A stretch of DNA of 6,736 nucleotides from DASZZV01 sp035544835 (GCA_035544835.1 DASZZV010000020.1:1-6736); one strand, 5' to 3'; counted from the first letter of the stretch, positions 1-6,105 are shown. The notes: generated by a model not told the origin, from the sequence alone. Numbers and translations are program-made.

Positions 1-1
1 C

Positions 2-661
2 GAAACTTCGTATCTCGGGGTCCTCGTTGATGACCTCGTCACCAAGGGGGTGGACGAGCCCTATCGCCTGTTCACTTCGCGCTCCGAGTTCCGACTGACG
101 GTTCGCCAGGACAATGCGCTTCAGCGACTGGGCCCCATCGCGTCCGAATTGGGATTGTATTCCGACGACGAAGAGAAGACGGTCGCTCGCCGCGCTCACG
201 ATCGGGGAGAGGCGCTTCGCCTCGCCAACGACACGAGTATCACTCCGGCCGCCGCGTCGCACATTCTAGACGATGCGAAGAGTACGCCGCTCGCACACGC
301 CGTGAAGATCAGCGAGATCGCCCGGCGCCAGAACGTCACGCTCGGAGAATGTTTCAGGGCAACGGGGGTGGGCGGGGATCTTTCTGCGGATGCTGTTCTG
401 ACAACCGAGCTCGAGCTCAAATACGCGGGCTATTTTGAGAAAGAGCATGTCCAGGCGGAGCGGATGAAAAAAATGGGGAGTTTCCCGCTGGACGCCGAAC
501 TCCCCTACCCATCGATGAAGAGCCTTTCATCGGAGGCGCGCCAGAAGCTTGGGGCGCTCAAGCCGGCAAATCTCGCTCAGGCGGCGCGTGTGCCCGGCGT
601 GAGCCCGAGTGATCTGCAAAACCTTGTCATCGAGGTGGAGCGGAGAAGGACATCAGCCTGA
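2..661 (+). CDS. mnmG: MnmG (GidA), tRNA uridine-5-carboxymethylaminomethyl modification enzyme, C-terminal part
   Basis: The 5' end is cut by the window edge; about 219 C-terminal residues are visible out of roughly 620 usual for the family. MnmG is the FAD-dependent partner of MnmE; together they install the (carboxymethyl)aminomethyl group on U34 of certain tRNAs in the cytoplasm. The visible part opens with YLGVLVDDLVTKGVDEPYR and then FTSRSEFRLTVRQDNA, the highly conserved MnmG segment that precedes the helical C-terminal domain. The C-terminal domain is recognisable by LKYAGYFEKE and by the ending PGVSPSDLQNLVIEVERR, which matches the usual 'GVSPADIAxLLVYL'-type end. The reading frame is open from base 2 to TGA at 659-661. 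The GTG at 50 is an internal valine, not a start. The last 9 bases overlap the convergent transporter gene. Recognition of the family is very secure; only completeness is unknown. Confidence 0.96.
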   Translation, partial: ETSYLGVLVDDLVTKGVDEPYRLFTSRSEFRLTVRQDNALQRLGPIASELGLYSDDEEKTVARRAHDRGEALRLANDTSITPAAASHILDDAKSTPLAHAVKISEIARRQNVTLGECFRATGVGGDLSADAVLTTELELKYAGYFEKEHVQAERMKKMGSFPLDAELPYPSMKSLSSEARQKLGALKPANLAQAARVPGVSPSDLQNLVIEVERRRTSA

Positions 662-1555
662 GGCAAGCGCGTCGCGTCGCGTGTTCGAACTCCATTCAAT
701 AAGCACGACGGCAAGGATGATGAGCACTCCCCCCGCGATTGTCGCCATCCGAAGATGGTCCTTAAGAACCAGCACGCCGAGGACGGCGGTGAAAAAAGGC
801 TCAACGGTAGCGATGATGGCCGTGCGTACCGGACCTAGTATTGAAAGGCCGGCCATGAGAGCAGTGAACGCAATTCCCGTACATACGATCGCCAACAGCG
901 CGATTTCCACCCTCGCGTCGGTGGTTGCAGGAATGGGCAGGCCACCTTTGATCAAAGCTGCAACGACGAAAAAGATCGCCGCACCTATTATGAGAAAGAA
1001 TGCCGCGGTGTTGGGCGGAATGTCGCGCTGGATCTTGCGCAGGACGGGCAGGTACACGGCGTAGAGTAGTGACGACCCGAGGGCGAGAGCGACTCCCTTT
1101 CCGTTCAGTGTTCCCGAACCCGGCGTGCCCACCATGATGGTGACTCCCGCTAAGGCGAGTATCAGGGCCGCGACACGCCAACGGGTGAGGCGTTCCGCTC
1201 CCGTTACAGCTGAGAGGAGAGCGACCCATGCGGGGTACGTATAGAACAGAAACGCAAGCGTCGCCACTGGAATGAATTCGAGGGCGCTCAGGCTGGTGAA
1301 GGTCAGGAGCGCCTGTCCACCACCGCCGATGACTACGAGCGTCAGCGCGCGTGATACCGGCGTCGCCCTCACCTGCTTGACGGATCCCGCGATTCCCACG
1401 ACCACTATCGCCAGCAGGTACCGCCACGCCATCGCATCCACAAGCGAGACTCCCGCCCTGCTCGCGAGCAGCGTGAGCACGGAGATGGCTCCGAAGCATA
1501 GCGACGAGAGGATGACGTAAGACGTCGCCCGCGGAATTCCGCCCGATTTCAGCAT
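653..1555 (-). CDS. EamA/DMT-superfamily transporter (10-TM drug/metabolite exporter type)
   Basis: A 300-residue, very hydrophobic inner-membrane protein with two EamA repeats, the usual length for this family. The N-terminal half has the 'YVILSSLCFGAISVL' first helix and the 'DAMAWRYLLAIVVV' second helix; the charged segment GAERLTRWR closes the first repeat. The second repeat begins near LNGKGVALALGSSLLYAVY and carries the typical end TVEPFFTAVLGVLVLKDHL followed by a last helix, GGVLIILAVVLIEW. Members export or import amino acids, nucleotides or other small metabolites; the substrate cannot be read from sequence. I chose ATG 1553-1555 over the upstream ATG at 1628-1630. The extra 25 residues are polar and unlike the family, and the longer start would leave only 5 bp to the divergent channel gene. 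With this start an 80-bp divergent intergenic region remains for promoters; I see no clear Shine-Dalgarno for either start. The stop overlaps the mnmG stop region convergently. Confidence 0.88.
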   Translation of the reverse strand: MLKSGGIPRATSYVILSSLCFGAISVLTLLASRAGVSLVDAMAWRYLLAIVVVGIAGSVKQVRATPVSRALTLVVIGGGGQALLTFTSLSALEFIPVATLAFLFYTYPAWVALLSAVTGAERLTRWRVAALILALAGVTIMVGTPGSGTLNGKGVALALGSSLLYAVYLPVLRKIQRDIPPNTAAFFLIIGAAIFFVVAALIKGGLPIPATTDARVEIALLAIVCTGIAFTALMAGLSILGPVRTAIIATVEPFFTAVLGVLVLKDHLRMATIAGGVLIILAVVLIEWSSNTRRDALASG

Positions 1556-1635
1556 GGGGGAATGTAGCGGCGGCCCTGCTCCACAGCCATTTTCCGAGAC
1601 CGCAGGAAGTTGGCCTTTCTCCGAACACATCTCGC

Positions 1636-2619
1636 ATGACGTCGTCTACCTACACAGAGCACGCGGTGGTGGTGACTCCCACCGATGAGGATTTCAAGGA
1701 TCTCGGCTTTGGAGCGGAGATCGCGCGCGGCAGCCGGCGGCGCCTTCTCAACCGTGATGGGACATTCAACGTCGTTCGCGAAGGACTTGGCCCCGTTTCT
1801 TCGCTCAGCCTCTACCACTGGTCTCTCACTATTTCGTGGCCGGCCTTCCTGGGAGCGATCGCCGTGCTGTATGTCGCGCTCAATGCATTGTTCGCTGTCG
1901 CTTTTCTGCTGTGCGGTCCGACGGCGCTCCATTCCGCGCCGGGGTTACCGGAGAGCTCGGCGTTTGCGCGCGCATTCTTTTTCAGCGTCCAGTCTTTTGC
2001 CACCATCGGGTATGGCCACGTCGTGCCTGTTGGTCTAGCCGCGAATCTTCTGGTTACGCTCGAAGCGCTGATCAACATCGTGGGAGTAGCGTTGGCCACC
2101 GGATTGGTGTTCGCGCGCTTCTCTCGGCCTTTGGCGAAGATCATTTATAGCGATCGTGCCGTGATCGCGCCGTACAGAAACGGGACTGCGCTCGAGTTCA
2201 GGATCGCGAACCAGCGAAGCAGTCAGATCATCGAGCTCGAAGCGAAGGTGATCCTGAGCAAAATCGAGAACATTGCCGGCGTCACGGCGAGAAAGTTCTA
2301 CGAGCTGAGGCTCGAGCGGAGTCGCGTGACATTCTTTGCGCTGAGCTGGACGATTGTGCATCCGGTCGATCGAACGAGCCCGTTGTTCGGAGCCTCGGAG
2401 GCGGATTTACTGGAAGCCGATGCCGAAATTCTGATTCTTCTTACCGGCACGGACGAAACCTCTTCCCAAGTCGTCCACTCGCGCTCTTCTTACAAGGCTG
2501 ACGAGATTGTCTGGAACGCGAAGTTCAGCAACATCTTCATGCGAACCCGTGAAGGCGGGGTAATGGGAATGGATCTGAGCAGGATTCATGAACTGGAGAG
2601 TCACGGCCCGGTACGATAA
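1636..2619 (+). CDS. KirBac-type inward-rectifier potassium channel
   Basis: A 327-residue protein of KirBac length. Order of parts: N-terminal cytoplasmic segment with RDGTFNV (about 40-46) and the slide-helix region LSLYHWSLTISW (57-68); outer helix M1 (about 70-92); pore helix AFFFSVQSFA (113-122); selectivity filter TIGYGH (123-128, bases 2002-2019); inner helix M2 LEALINIVGVALATGLVFARFSRP (142-165); then the cytoplasmic immunoglobulin-like Kir domain to the C terminus. GYG identifies a K+ channel, and ALATGLVFARFSRP-LAK is a characteristic bacterial Kir M2 end. Tetramers conduct K+ across the inner membrane; KirBac channels are known to be gated by lipids or ligands. My M2 alignment places valine 151 where strong eukaryotic rectifiers have an acidic residue, so strong polyamine rectification is not expected (inference). 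ATG 1636 fits the family N terminus; no good Shine-Dalgarno is visible. The gene is divergent from the EamA gene. Confidence 0.93.
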   Translation: MTSSTYTEHAVVVTPTDEDFKDLGFGAEIARGSRRRLLNRDGTFNVVREGLGPVSSLSLYHWSLTISWPAFLGAIAVLYVALNALFAVAFLLCGPTALHSAPGLPESSAFARAFFFSVQSFATIGYGHVVPVGLAANLLVTLEALINIVGVALATGLVFARFSRPLAKIIYSDRAVIAPYRNGTALEFRIANQRSSQIIELEAKVILSKIENIAGVTARKFYELRLERSRVTFFALSWTIVHPVDRTSPLFGASEADLLEADAEILILLTGTDETSSQVVHSRSSYKADEIVWNAKFSNIFMRTREGGVMGMDLSRIHELESHGPVR

Positions 2620-2640
2620 TCAAGAAAGTTCACTCTTATA

Positions 2641-2646
2641 GAGAGG
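2641..2646 (+). promoter_or_regulatory. Ribosome binding site of the SIMPL gene
   Basis: GAGAGG lies 5 bases before ATG 2652, in a short 32-bp gap after the channel stop codon. It supports that ATG over the second Met three codons downstream. Confidence 0.6.
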
Positions 2647-2651
2647 TTGAT

Positions 2652-3374
2652 ATGCGATATATGTTCGCCATTCCATTGATAATTGGGGCCATTGCAGCGC
2701 CATTATCGGCTCAGTTGGACAACACCCGTACAGAAATTCCGCAGATTGTCGTAACGGGCCGAGGGGAGGTCCGGGTCACGCCGGACAGGGCTAATATTCA
2801 AATCAGCGTACAGTCCAGGGCGGTGACCGCGGCCGCGGCCGCAGCGGACAACGCCAATAAGCAGGCGGCGGTGATCGCGGCAATCAGGTCGCTCGGGATC
2901 AACACCGAGCAGATCTCGACCTCCAACTTCAACGTCTCGCCAGAACAGAAGTACGAAGCGAACCAGGCGCCCGTCATAATAGGGTACGTGGTGACTAACA
3001 CCGTCGTCGTCGAGATCCGCAAGATCACTATGGTTGGAGCGGTACTCGACGCCGCGTTATCTCACGGTGCAAACCTCATCTCCGGCCTCTCGTTCTACGC
3101 TTCCAATACCGAGAGCGCTCGACGCTCGGCGATCTCCTCCGCGGTGGCGTCTGCGCGCGCAGACGCCGAGGCGGCCGCCAAGGCCGCCGGGGGAACACTC
3201 GGCGGGCTCCTCGAGATAAATGTCGGGTCGTACTCGCAGCCAATCCCAAGGCCGATGATGATGCGGGGCGGGGTCGCCGCCGCGTCGATGCAGGCCGACA
3301 CACCGATCTCCCCCGGCCAGAAAACCCTCAGCGTCGAAGTTACGACTCGCTGGAAATTTTCCTCGGCTAACTAG
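2652..3374 (+). CDS. Secreted SIMPL-domain (DUF541, YggE-like) protein
   Basis: A 240-residue protein with an N-terminal signal peptide: MRY, a hydrophobic core FAIPLIIGAIAAPL, and a likely signal peptidase I site after LSA (residue 20). The mature part is one SIMPL domain: IVVTGRGEVRVTPDRANIQISV (about 32-53) is the typical first strand pair, followed by an alanine-rich helix, LGINTEQISTSNFNVSPE (about 82-99), IIGYVVTNTVVVEIR, and a C-terminal LSVEVTTRWKF strand. E. coli YggE is a periplasmic member linked to oxidative-stress tolerance, and BP26 of Brucella assembles into large rings; the molecular activity of the family is not settled. The protein is probably periplasmic or surface exposed. 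No lipobox cysteine is seen. It starts 32 bp after the potassium channel on the same strand, so the two may be co-transcribed; a functional link is not evident. Confidence 0.9.
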   Translation: MRYMFAIPLIIGAIAAPLSAQLDNTRTEIPQIVVTGRGEVRVTPDRANIQISVQSRAVTAAAAAADNANKQAAVIAAIRSLGINTEQISTSNFNVSPEQKYEANQAPVIIGYVVTNTVVVEIRKITMVGAVLDAALSHGANLISGLSFYASNTESARRSAISSAVASARADAEAAAKAAGGTLGGLLEINVGSYSQPIPRPMMMRGGVAAASMQADTPISPGQKTLSVEVTTRWKFSSAN

Positions 3375-3389
3375 GGCCAGCCTGGGACC

Positions 3390-3405
3390 TGTTCCACGTG
3401 GAACA
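3390..3405. promoter_or_regulatory. parS: parS site 1 (ParB binding centromere-like site)
   Basis: TGTTCCACGTGGAACA is a perfect 16-bp palindrome and matches the known bacterial chromosomal parS consensus in its GTTCCACGTGGAAC form. It lies 75 bp upstream of the parA start, next to the genes whose product binds it. ParB-family proteins load here as CTP-bound clamps and spread to neighbouring DNA. Confidence 0.96.
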
Positions 3406-3414
3406 TCGTTAGCC

Positions 3415-3430
3415 CGTTCCACGTGGAACG
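3415..3430. promoter_or_regulatory. parS: parS site 2 (ParB binding centromere-like site)
   Basis: CGTTCCACGTGGAACG is a second perfect 16-bp palindrome with the same 14-bp core as site 1. The two centres are 25 bp apart, and CGTT also repeats at the same offset after each core, so the pair looks like a tandem duplication. This site ends 35 bp before the parA start and probably overlaps or borders the parAB promoter, which would let ParB repress its own operon (inference). Confidence 0.95.
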
Positions 3431-3444
3431 ACGTTGATTACATT

Positions 3445-3466
3445 CCCCTACCTATGGGGGTTTTTT
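3445..3466 (+). other. Compact hairpin with T6 run at the parA start (terminator-like or attenuator-like)
   Basis: CCCCTA (3445-3450) can pair with TGGGGG (3455-3460) through a 4-base loop CCTA: four G-C pairs, one G-U and one A-T. Six T residues follow at once (3461-3466). The form is that of a short intrinsic terminator. The last two T bases belong to the TTG start codon of parA, and the only purine-rich stretch that could act as a ribosome binding site is inside the stem. It may end transcripts from the SIMPL gene, attenuate parAB, or limit parA translation. The stem is short, so chance formation is possible. Confidence 0.35.
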
Positions 3467-4262
3467 GGGGCGTGTAATCGCGATCGCAAATCAGAAAGGT
3501 GGCGTCGGCAAGACCACGACGTCAGTGAACCTCACGGCGAGCCTCGCCGCCGCTGAAAAGAAAACCCTGTTGATCGACGGCGATCCACAGGGCAACGCCA
3601 CCAGCGGAGTGGGCATTGAGCTCTCACCCGGCGAGCCCTCCCTTTACGAAGTTCTCATTGGCGGCGCGCCGATCCGTGATGCGCGGCGGCAGGGAGTTCA
3701 GTTCAGCGATCTCGATGTGATCCCGGCCGCCGCCGACCTCGCCGCCGCAGAAATAGAGCTGGTTGAAAGAGATGAGCGCGAGTTCGCCATGAGGAGCGCC
3801 CTGGAAGACATTCGGGGAGAGTACGACTACATCCTCATTGACTGCCCTCCATCGCTCGGCCTGATAACCGTGAACATGCTTGCGGCCGCAGATGCACTGA
3901 TGATTCCCCTCCAATGCGAGTACTACGCGCTCGAGGGACTCTCGCAGCTTCTCAACACGGTCCACCGAATTCAGCACAGCATCAACGAGAAACTGACGAT
4001 CGACGGAGTTCTTCTCACCATGTACGACGCGCGTCTAAATCTTTCTCGACAAGTAGCCGACGATGCTCGCGAGTATTTCGGCAACGGAGTGTTCACGACA
4101 CTCATCCCCCGAAATGTGCGCCTGGCCGAAGCACCCGGTTTCGGAAAGCCAATCATTCTGTATGACGTGAACTCGGCAGGTGCCCAGGCCTATATGGCCG
4201 TCGCCGCAGAGCTAATCGAGCGAACCGAGGCAGGACCCAGGAGCAATGACAATGGCGAGTGA
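3465..4262 (+). CDS. parA: ParA (Soj-type) chromosome partitioning ATPase
   Basis: A 265-residue ParA/MinD-family ATPase of normal chromosomal ParA length. The deviant Walker A box KGGVGKTT spans residues 11-18, with signature lysine 11 and phosphate-binding lysine 16. LLIDGDPQGNATSG (35-48) carries the catalytic Asp 40 (Walker A'). DYILIDCPPSLG (121-132) is Walker B. ATP-bound ParA dimers coat DNA non-specifically; ParB at parS stimulates ATP hydrolysis and so drives origin segregation. TTG at 3465 gives MGRVIAIANQKGG, the expected family N terminus, so it is the best start although it is a rare codon. ATG 3454 is out of frame and opens only a 7-codon frame that stops at 3475-3477; a single extra base in the T6 run would join it to parA. 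The end overlaps parB, indicating coupled translation. Function is very secure, the exact start less so. Confidence 0.96.
   Translation: MGRVIAIANQKGGVGKTTTSVNLTASLAAAEKKTLLIDGDPQGNATSGVGIELSPGEPSLYEVLIGGAPIRDARRQGVQFSDLDVIPAAADLAAAEIELVERDEREFAMRSALEDIRGEYDYILIDCPPSLGLITVNMLAAADALMIPLQCEYYALEGLSQLLNTVHRIQHSINEKLTIDGVLLTMYDARLNLSRQVADDAREYFGNGVFTTLIPRNVRLAEAPGFGKPIILYDVNSAGAQAYMAVAAELIERTEAGPRSNDNGE
4239..4243 (+). promoter_or_regulatory. Ribosome binding site deciding the parB start
   Basis: AGGAG lies inside the end of parA. It is only 2 bases before ATG 4246 but 8 bases before ATG 4252, so 4252 is the better start. Confidence 0.65.
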
Positions 4263-5154
4263 GAAACCAACCAGACGACTGGGCAGAGGTCTCGATGCAC
4301 TGCTCCGAGGTGGACCTTCACGTGACGCCGGATTAGGCCAGGCGCAGTTGGGGCTCCTGTCACTGAAGATCTCGTCGATCAGGAACAATCCCTATCAACC
4401 GAGAAAGCGCTTCGCACTCGGGGATCTGCAGGAGTTGCAAGACAGCATCAAGGCGAACGGCTTGCTCCAGCCGATCACGGTTAGAAAGTCAGCGAAGGGA
4501 GAGGGGTTCGAGCTGATCGCCGGCGAACGTCGGCTGCGCGCCGCCACTCATCTCGGGTGGAAAGAAATTCCGGCAATCGTCAAAGATGTGGACGATCGAG
4601 CCCTTCTCACTTTCGCGATGATCGAGAATTTGCAGCGCGCTGATCTTGATCCCATCGAAGAAGCGGAAGGTTACCAGCAGCTGTTGCAACAATTCGGTCT
4701 GACGCAGCAAGCCGTCGCCGATCTCGTCGGCAAAGATCGAACGACCGTCGCCAACTCAGTGAGGGTGTTGAGTCTTCCCCCGGGCGTTCGCGAGATGCTG
4801 CGGGAAGGAAAGCTGACACTGGGTCATGCCAAACCCCTGCTCGGGTTGGACAAGCCGGAAAAGATACTGAGGCTGGCCAAGGAAATTGTGGCTCGTGGCC
4901 TCACCGTTCGAGATGTCGAGCGCCGCCTTCAGGCGGAGTCCCCTCGACGAGGCAGTGCGAAAAAGCGGGCCCCACACGGCGCGGGGGCGGGAAGCACCCC
5001 GGTCAAGGCGGCCGAGACGATGATCCGCCGCCGGCTTCAGACAGACATCGAGGTCACCAGACGAGAGAACGGGGCCGGGTCGATCACCGTTCGATTCTAC
5101 TCCAACGACGACTTTGAAAGAATTTTGGAACTGATGGGGATTAAGCTCGAGTAG
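4252..5154 (+). CDS. parB: ParB (Spo0J-type) chromosome partitioning protein, parS-binding CTPase
   Basis: A 300-residue ParB (302 from the alternative ATG 4246). Parts, numbered from 4252: the N-terminal ParA-stimulating motif RRLGRGLDALLRG (about 8-20); box I NNPYQPRK (45-52); box II GERRLRAA (91-98), the CTP phosphate-binding motif; box III ENLQRADLDPIEEA (125-138); a helix-turn-helix at about 150-173 (LTQQAVADLVGKDRTTVANS) that reads parS; a basic linker; and a C-terminal dimerisation domain ending in RFYSNDDFERILELMG. ParB binds parS, closes into a sliding clamp with CTP, spreads along DNA, recruits SMC and activates ParA. The cognate sites lie just upstream at 3390-3430. The start overlaps parA by 11 bases, so the two are translated together. 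All motifs expected for CTP switching are intact. Confidence 0.97.
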   Translation: MASEKPTRRLGRGLDALLRGGPSRDAGLGQAQLGLLSLKISSIRNNPYQPRKRFALGDLQELQDSIKANGLLQPITVRKSAKGEGFELIAGERRLRAATHLGWKEIPAIVKDVDDRALLTFAMIENLQRADLDPIEEAEGYQQLLQQFGLTQQAVADLVGKDRTTVANSVRVLSLPPGVREMLREGKLTLGHAKPLLGLDKPEKILRLAKEIVARGLTVRDVERRLQAESPRRGSAKKRAPHGAGAGSTPVKAAETMIRRRLQTDIEVTRRENGAGSITVRFYSNDDFERILELMGIKLE

Positions 5155-5192
5155 AATTGTCAACGTATGTTGTAACTTGTTGTTGATACAGT

Positions 5193-5222
5193 CAGTTGAA
5201 AGAGAGCGGCTGCAGTTGGAAG
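5193..5222 (+). repeat. Short direct repeat in the parB-nif3 gap
   Basis: CAGTTGAAAG (5193-5202) and CAGTTGGAAG (5213-5222) match at 9 of 10 bases and start exactly 20 bp apart, about two helical turns. They lie in the 92-bp, locally more AT-rich gap between parB and the NIF3 gene. This could be an operator for the downstream gene, but a match this short may be chance. I see no convincing promoter or terminator in this gap. Confidence 0.25.
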
Positions 5223-5246
5223 GTTTTTCACAATTCGCCCATCGCC

Positions 5247-6020
5247 ATGCCGAAAGCCGCCGAGATCGCTGCGTTTGCCGACAGCCTTCTTCGAACCCAC
5301 GAGATTCCTGATTACCCGAATGCCCTGAATGGGCTTCAGGTCGGGACCGATGCCGAGATTTCCAAACTGGGCGCCGCCGTGGATTTCTCGGCCCGGGCGG
5401 TCGGCCTCGCAGCAAAAGCGGGGGTCAACCTGCTACTTGTCCACCACGGCGCATTCTGGGACGGATTGGCACCAATCACCGGCCGCAGGCTCCGGGTGCT
5501 CTCGGACCTCCTCTCTGCGTCAATCGGCGTCTATTCCTCCCATCTCCCGCTCGACTGCCATCCGGTGCTAGGCAACAACGTTCTCCTCGCGCAACGGCTC
5601 GGCCTGGTCCCGGAGTCGCCGTTCGGGAAATTCAACGAGATCTCGATCGGGACGTCGGGGCATTCCGCTTGTTTGGTGAGCGAGTTGCTAGACACTGCGA
5701 CAACCTTTGCACAAGAACATGGTGGCCACGTTCATTCGACCCCTTTTCGCACCGGCCGAAACGTCGGACGCTGGGCGATCTGCACCGGAGCTGGGGCCGA
5801 TTCGGACACTCTGCGTGAAGCGGGACAGAGAGGGATAGAAACACTCATCGTCGGTGAGGGTCCGCACTGGACTGCGGTGCGTGCGGAAGAGAGTGGTCTC
5901 GTTCTGATCTATGCGGGCCACTATGTGACTGAAACGCTCGGAGTTCAGGCGCTCGCTGCTGCGATTTCTGCCGAATTCCGAATTCCGTGGGAGTTCATCG
6001 CCGCTCCGACGGGCACCTGA
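5247..6020 (+). CDS. NIF3/YbgI-type dinuclear metal-centre protein (possible GTP cyclohydrolase I type 2-like)
   Basis: A 257-residue member of the NIF3 family, which forms toroidal hexamers with a two-metal site per subunit. The metal-ligand pattern known from E. coli YbgI is intact: His66-His67 in LLLVHHGAFW, Asp103 in SSHLPLDCHP, and His225 and Glu229 in YAGHYVTETLGV. Other family marks are NALNGLQVG near the N terminus and a CTGAGAD glycine-rich turn (179-185). The cellular role is not settled; some members are annotated GTP cyclohydrolase I type 2, and members have been proposed to act as metal-dependent hydrolases or metal chaperones. I chose ATG 5247, because MPKAAEIAAFADSLL aligns with the usual first helix; an in-frame TTG at 5196 would add 17 unusual residues. 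No clear Shine-Dalgarno precedes 5247, so the start is moderately sure. It follows parB by 92 bp on the same strand. Confidence 0.9.
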   Translation: MPKAAEIAAFADSLLRTHEIPDYPNALNGLQVGTDAEISKLGAAVDFSARAVGLAAKAGVNLLLVHHGAFWDGLAPITGRRLRVLSDLLSASIGVYSSHLPLDCHPVLGNNVLLAQRLGLVPESPFGKFNEISIGTSGHSACLVSELLDTATTFAQEHGGHVHSTPFRTGRNVGRWAICTGAGADSDTLREAGQRGIETLIVGEGPHWTAVRAEESGLVLIYAGHYVTETLGVQALAAAISAEFRIPWEFIAAPTGT

Positions 6021-6064
6021 AGAGGTCCGCCGCCCGCCTACGTCAGGATACGTATTCGTTCGCC

Positions 6065-6084
6065 GATGACGCACGTGCATCATC
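6065..6084. promoter_or_regulatory. 20-bp near-perfect palindrome upstream of the MFS gene
   Basis: GATGACGCACGTGCATCATC pairs at 9 of 10 positions of each arm, with GCACGTGC in the centre and one C/A mismatch. A shorter perfect palindrome, ATACGTAT, lies at 6048-6055, its centre 23 bp upstream. Both fall in the 97-bp gap between the NIF3 gene and the MFS gene. No T run follows, so an intrinsic terminator is unlikely; an operator for a dimeric regulator is the better guess. It is not a parS site: the arms differ from GTTCC/GGAAC. Confidence 0.4.
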
Positions 6085-6105
6085 CCGAATCACTATTCCG
6101 TTAAC

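Noticed and set aside
609..1064. Open frame of 151 codons on the plus strand across the mnmG end and the transporter
   Set aside because: It is antisense to the EamA gene, has no family resemblance, and its composition reflects the complement of membrane-protein codons.
801..1637. Long minus-strand frame of 278 codons
   Set aside because: It is in another frame of the EamA gene; the product is Arg/His/Gly-rich without domains, typical of a shadow in GC-rich DNA.
2823..2850. GCGGCC-type repetition in the SIMPL gene
   Set aside because: It encodes an alanine run in a helix and is explained by codon choice in GC-rich DNA.
3057..3422. Minus-strand frame of 121 codons opposite the SIMPL gene, extending into the parS region
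   Set aside because: Arg/Gly-rich product with no recognisable motif, and it overlaps a well-supported gene on the other strand.
3375..3464. Possible oriC or DnaA-box cluster near parS
   Set aside because: No TTATNCACA-like words or AT-rich unwinding element are seen here or elsewhere in the window.
4756..5415. Minus-strand frame of 219 codons across the parB-nif3 gap
   Set aside because: It is antisense to two secure genes, and its sequence is low-complexity and not protein-like.
5971..5988. Short direct repeat AATTCCG-AATTCCG near the NIF3 gene end
   Set aside because: It is in frame within conserved coding sequence and too short to carry a separate meaning.
6073..6078. CACGTG as a possible third parS
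   Set aside because: Only the inner 6 bases agree; the flanks GATGAcG/CaTCATC do not match the parS arms. A 6-base word is expected once or twice in this length by chance.
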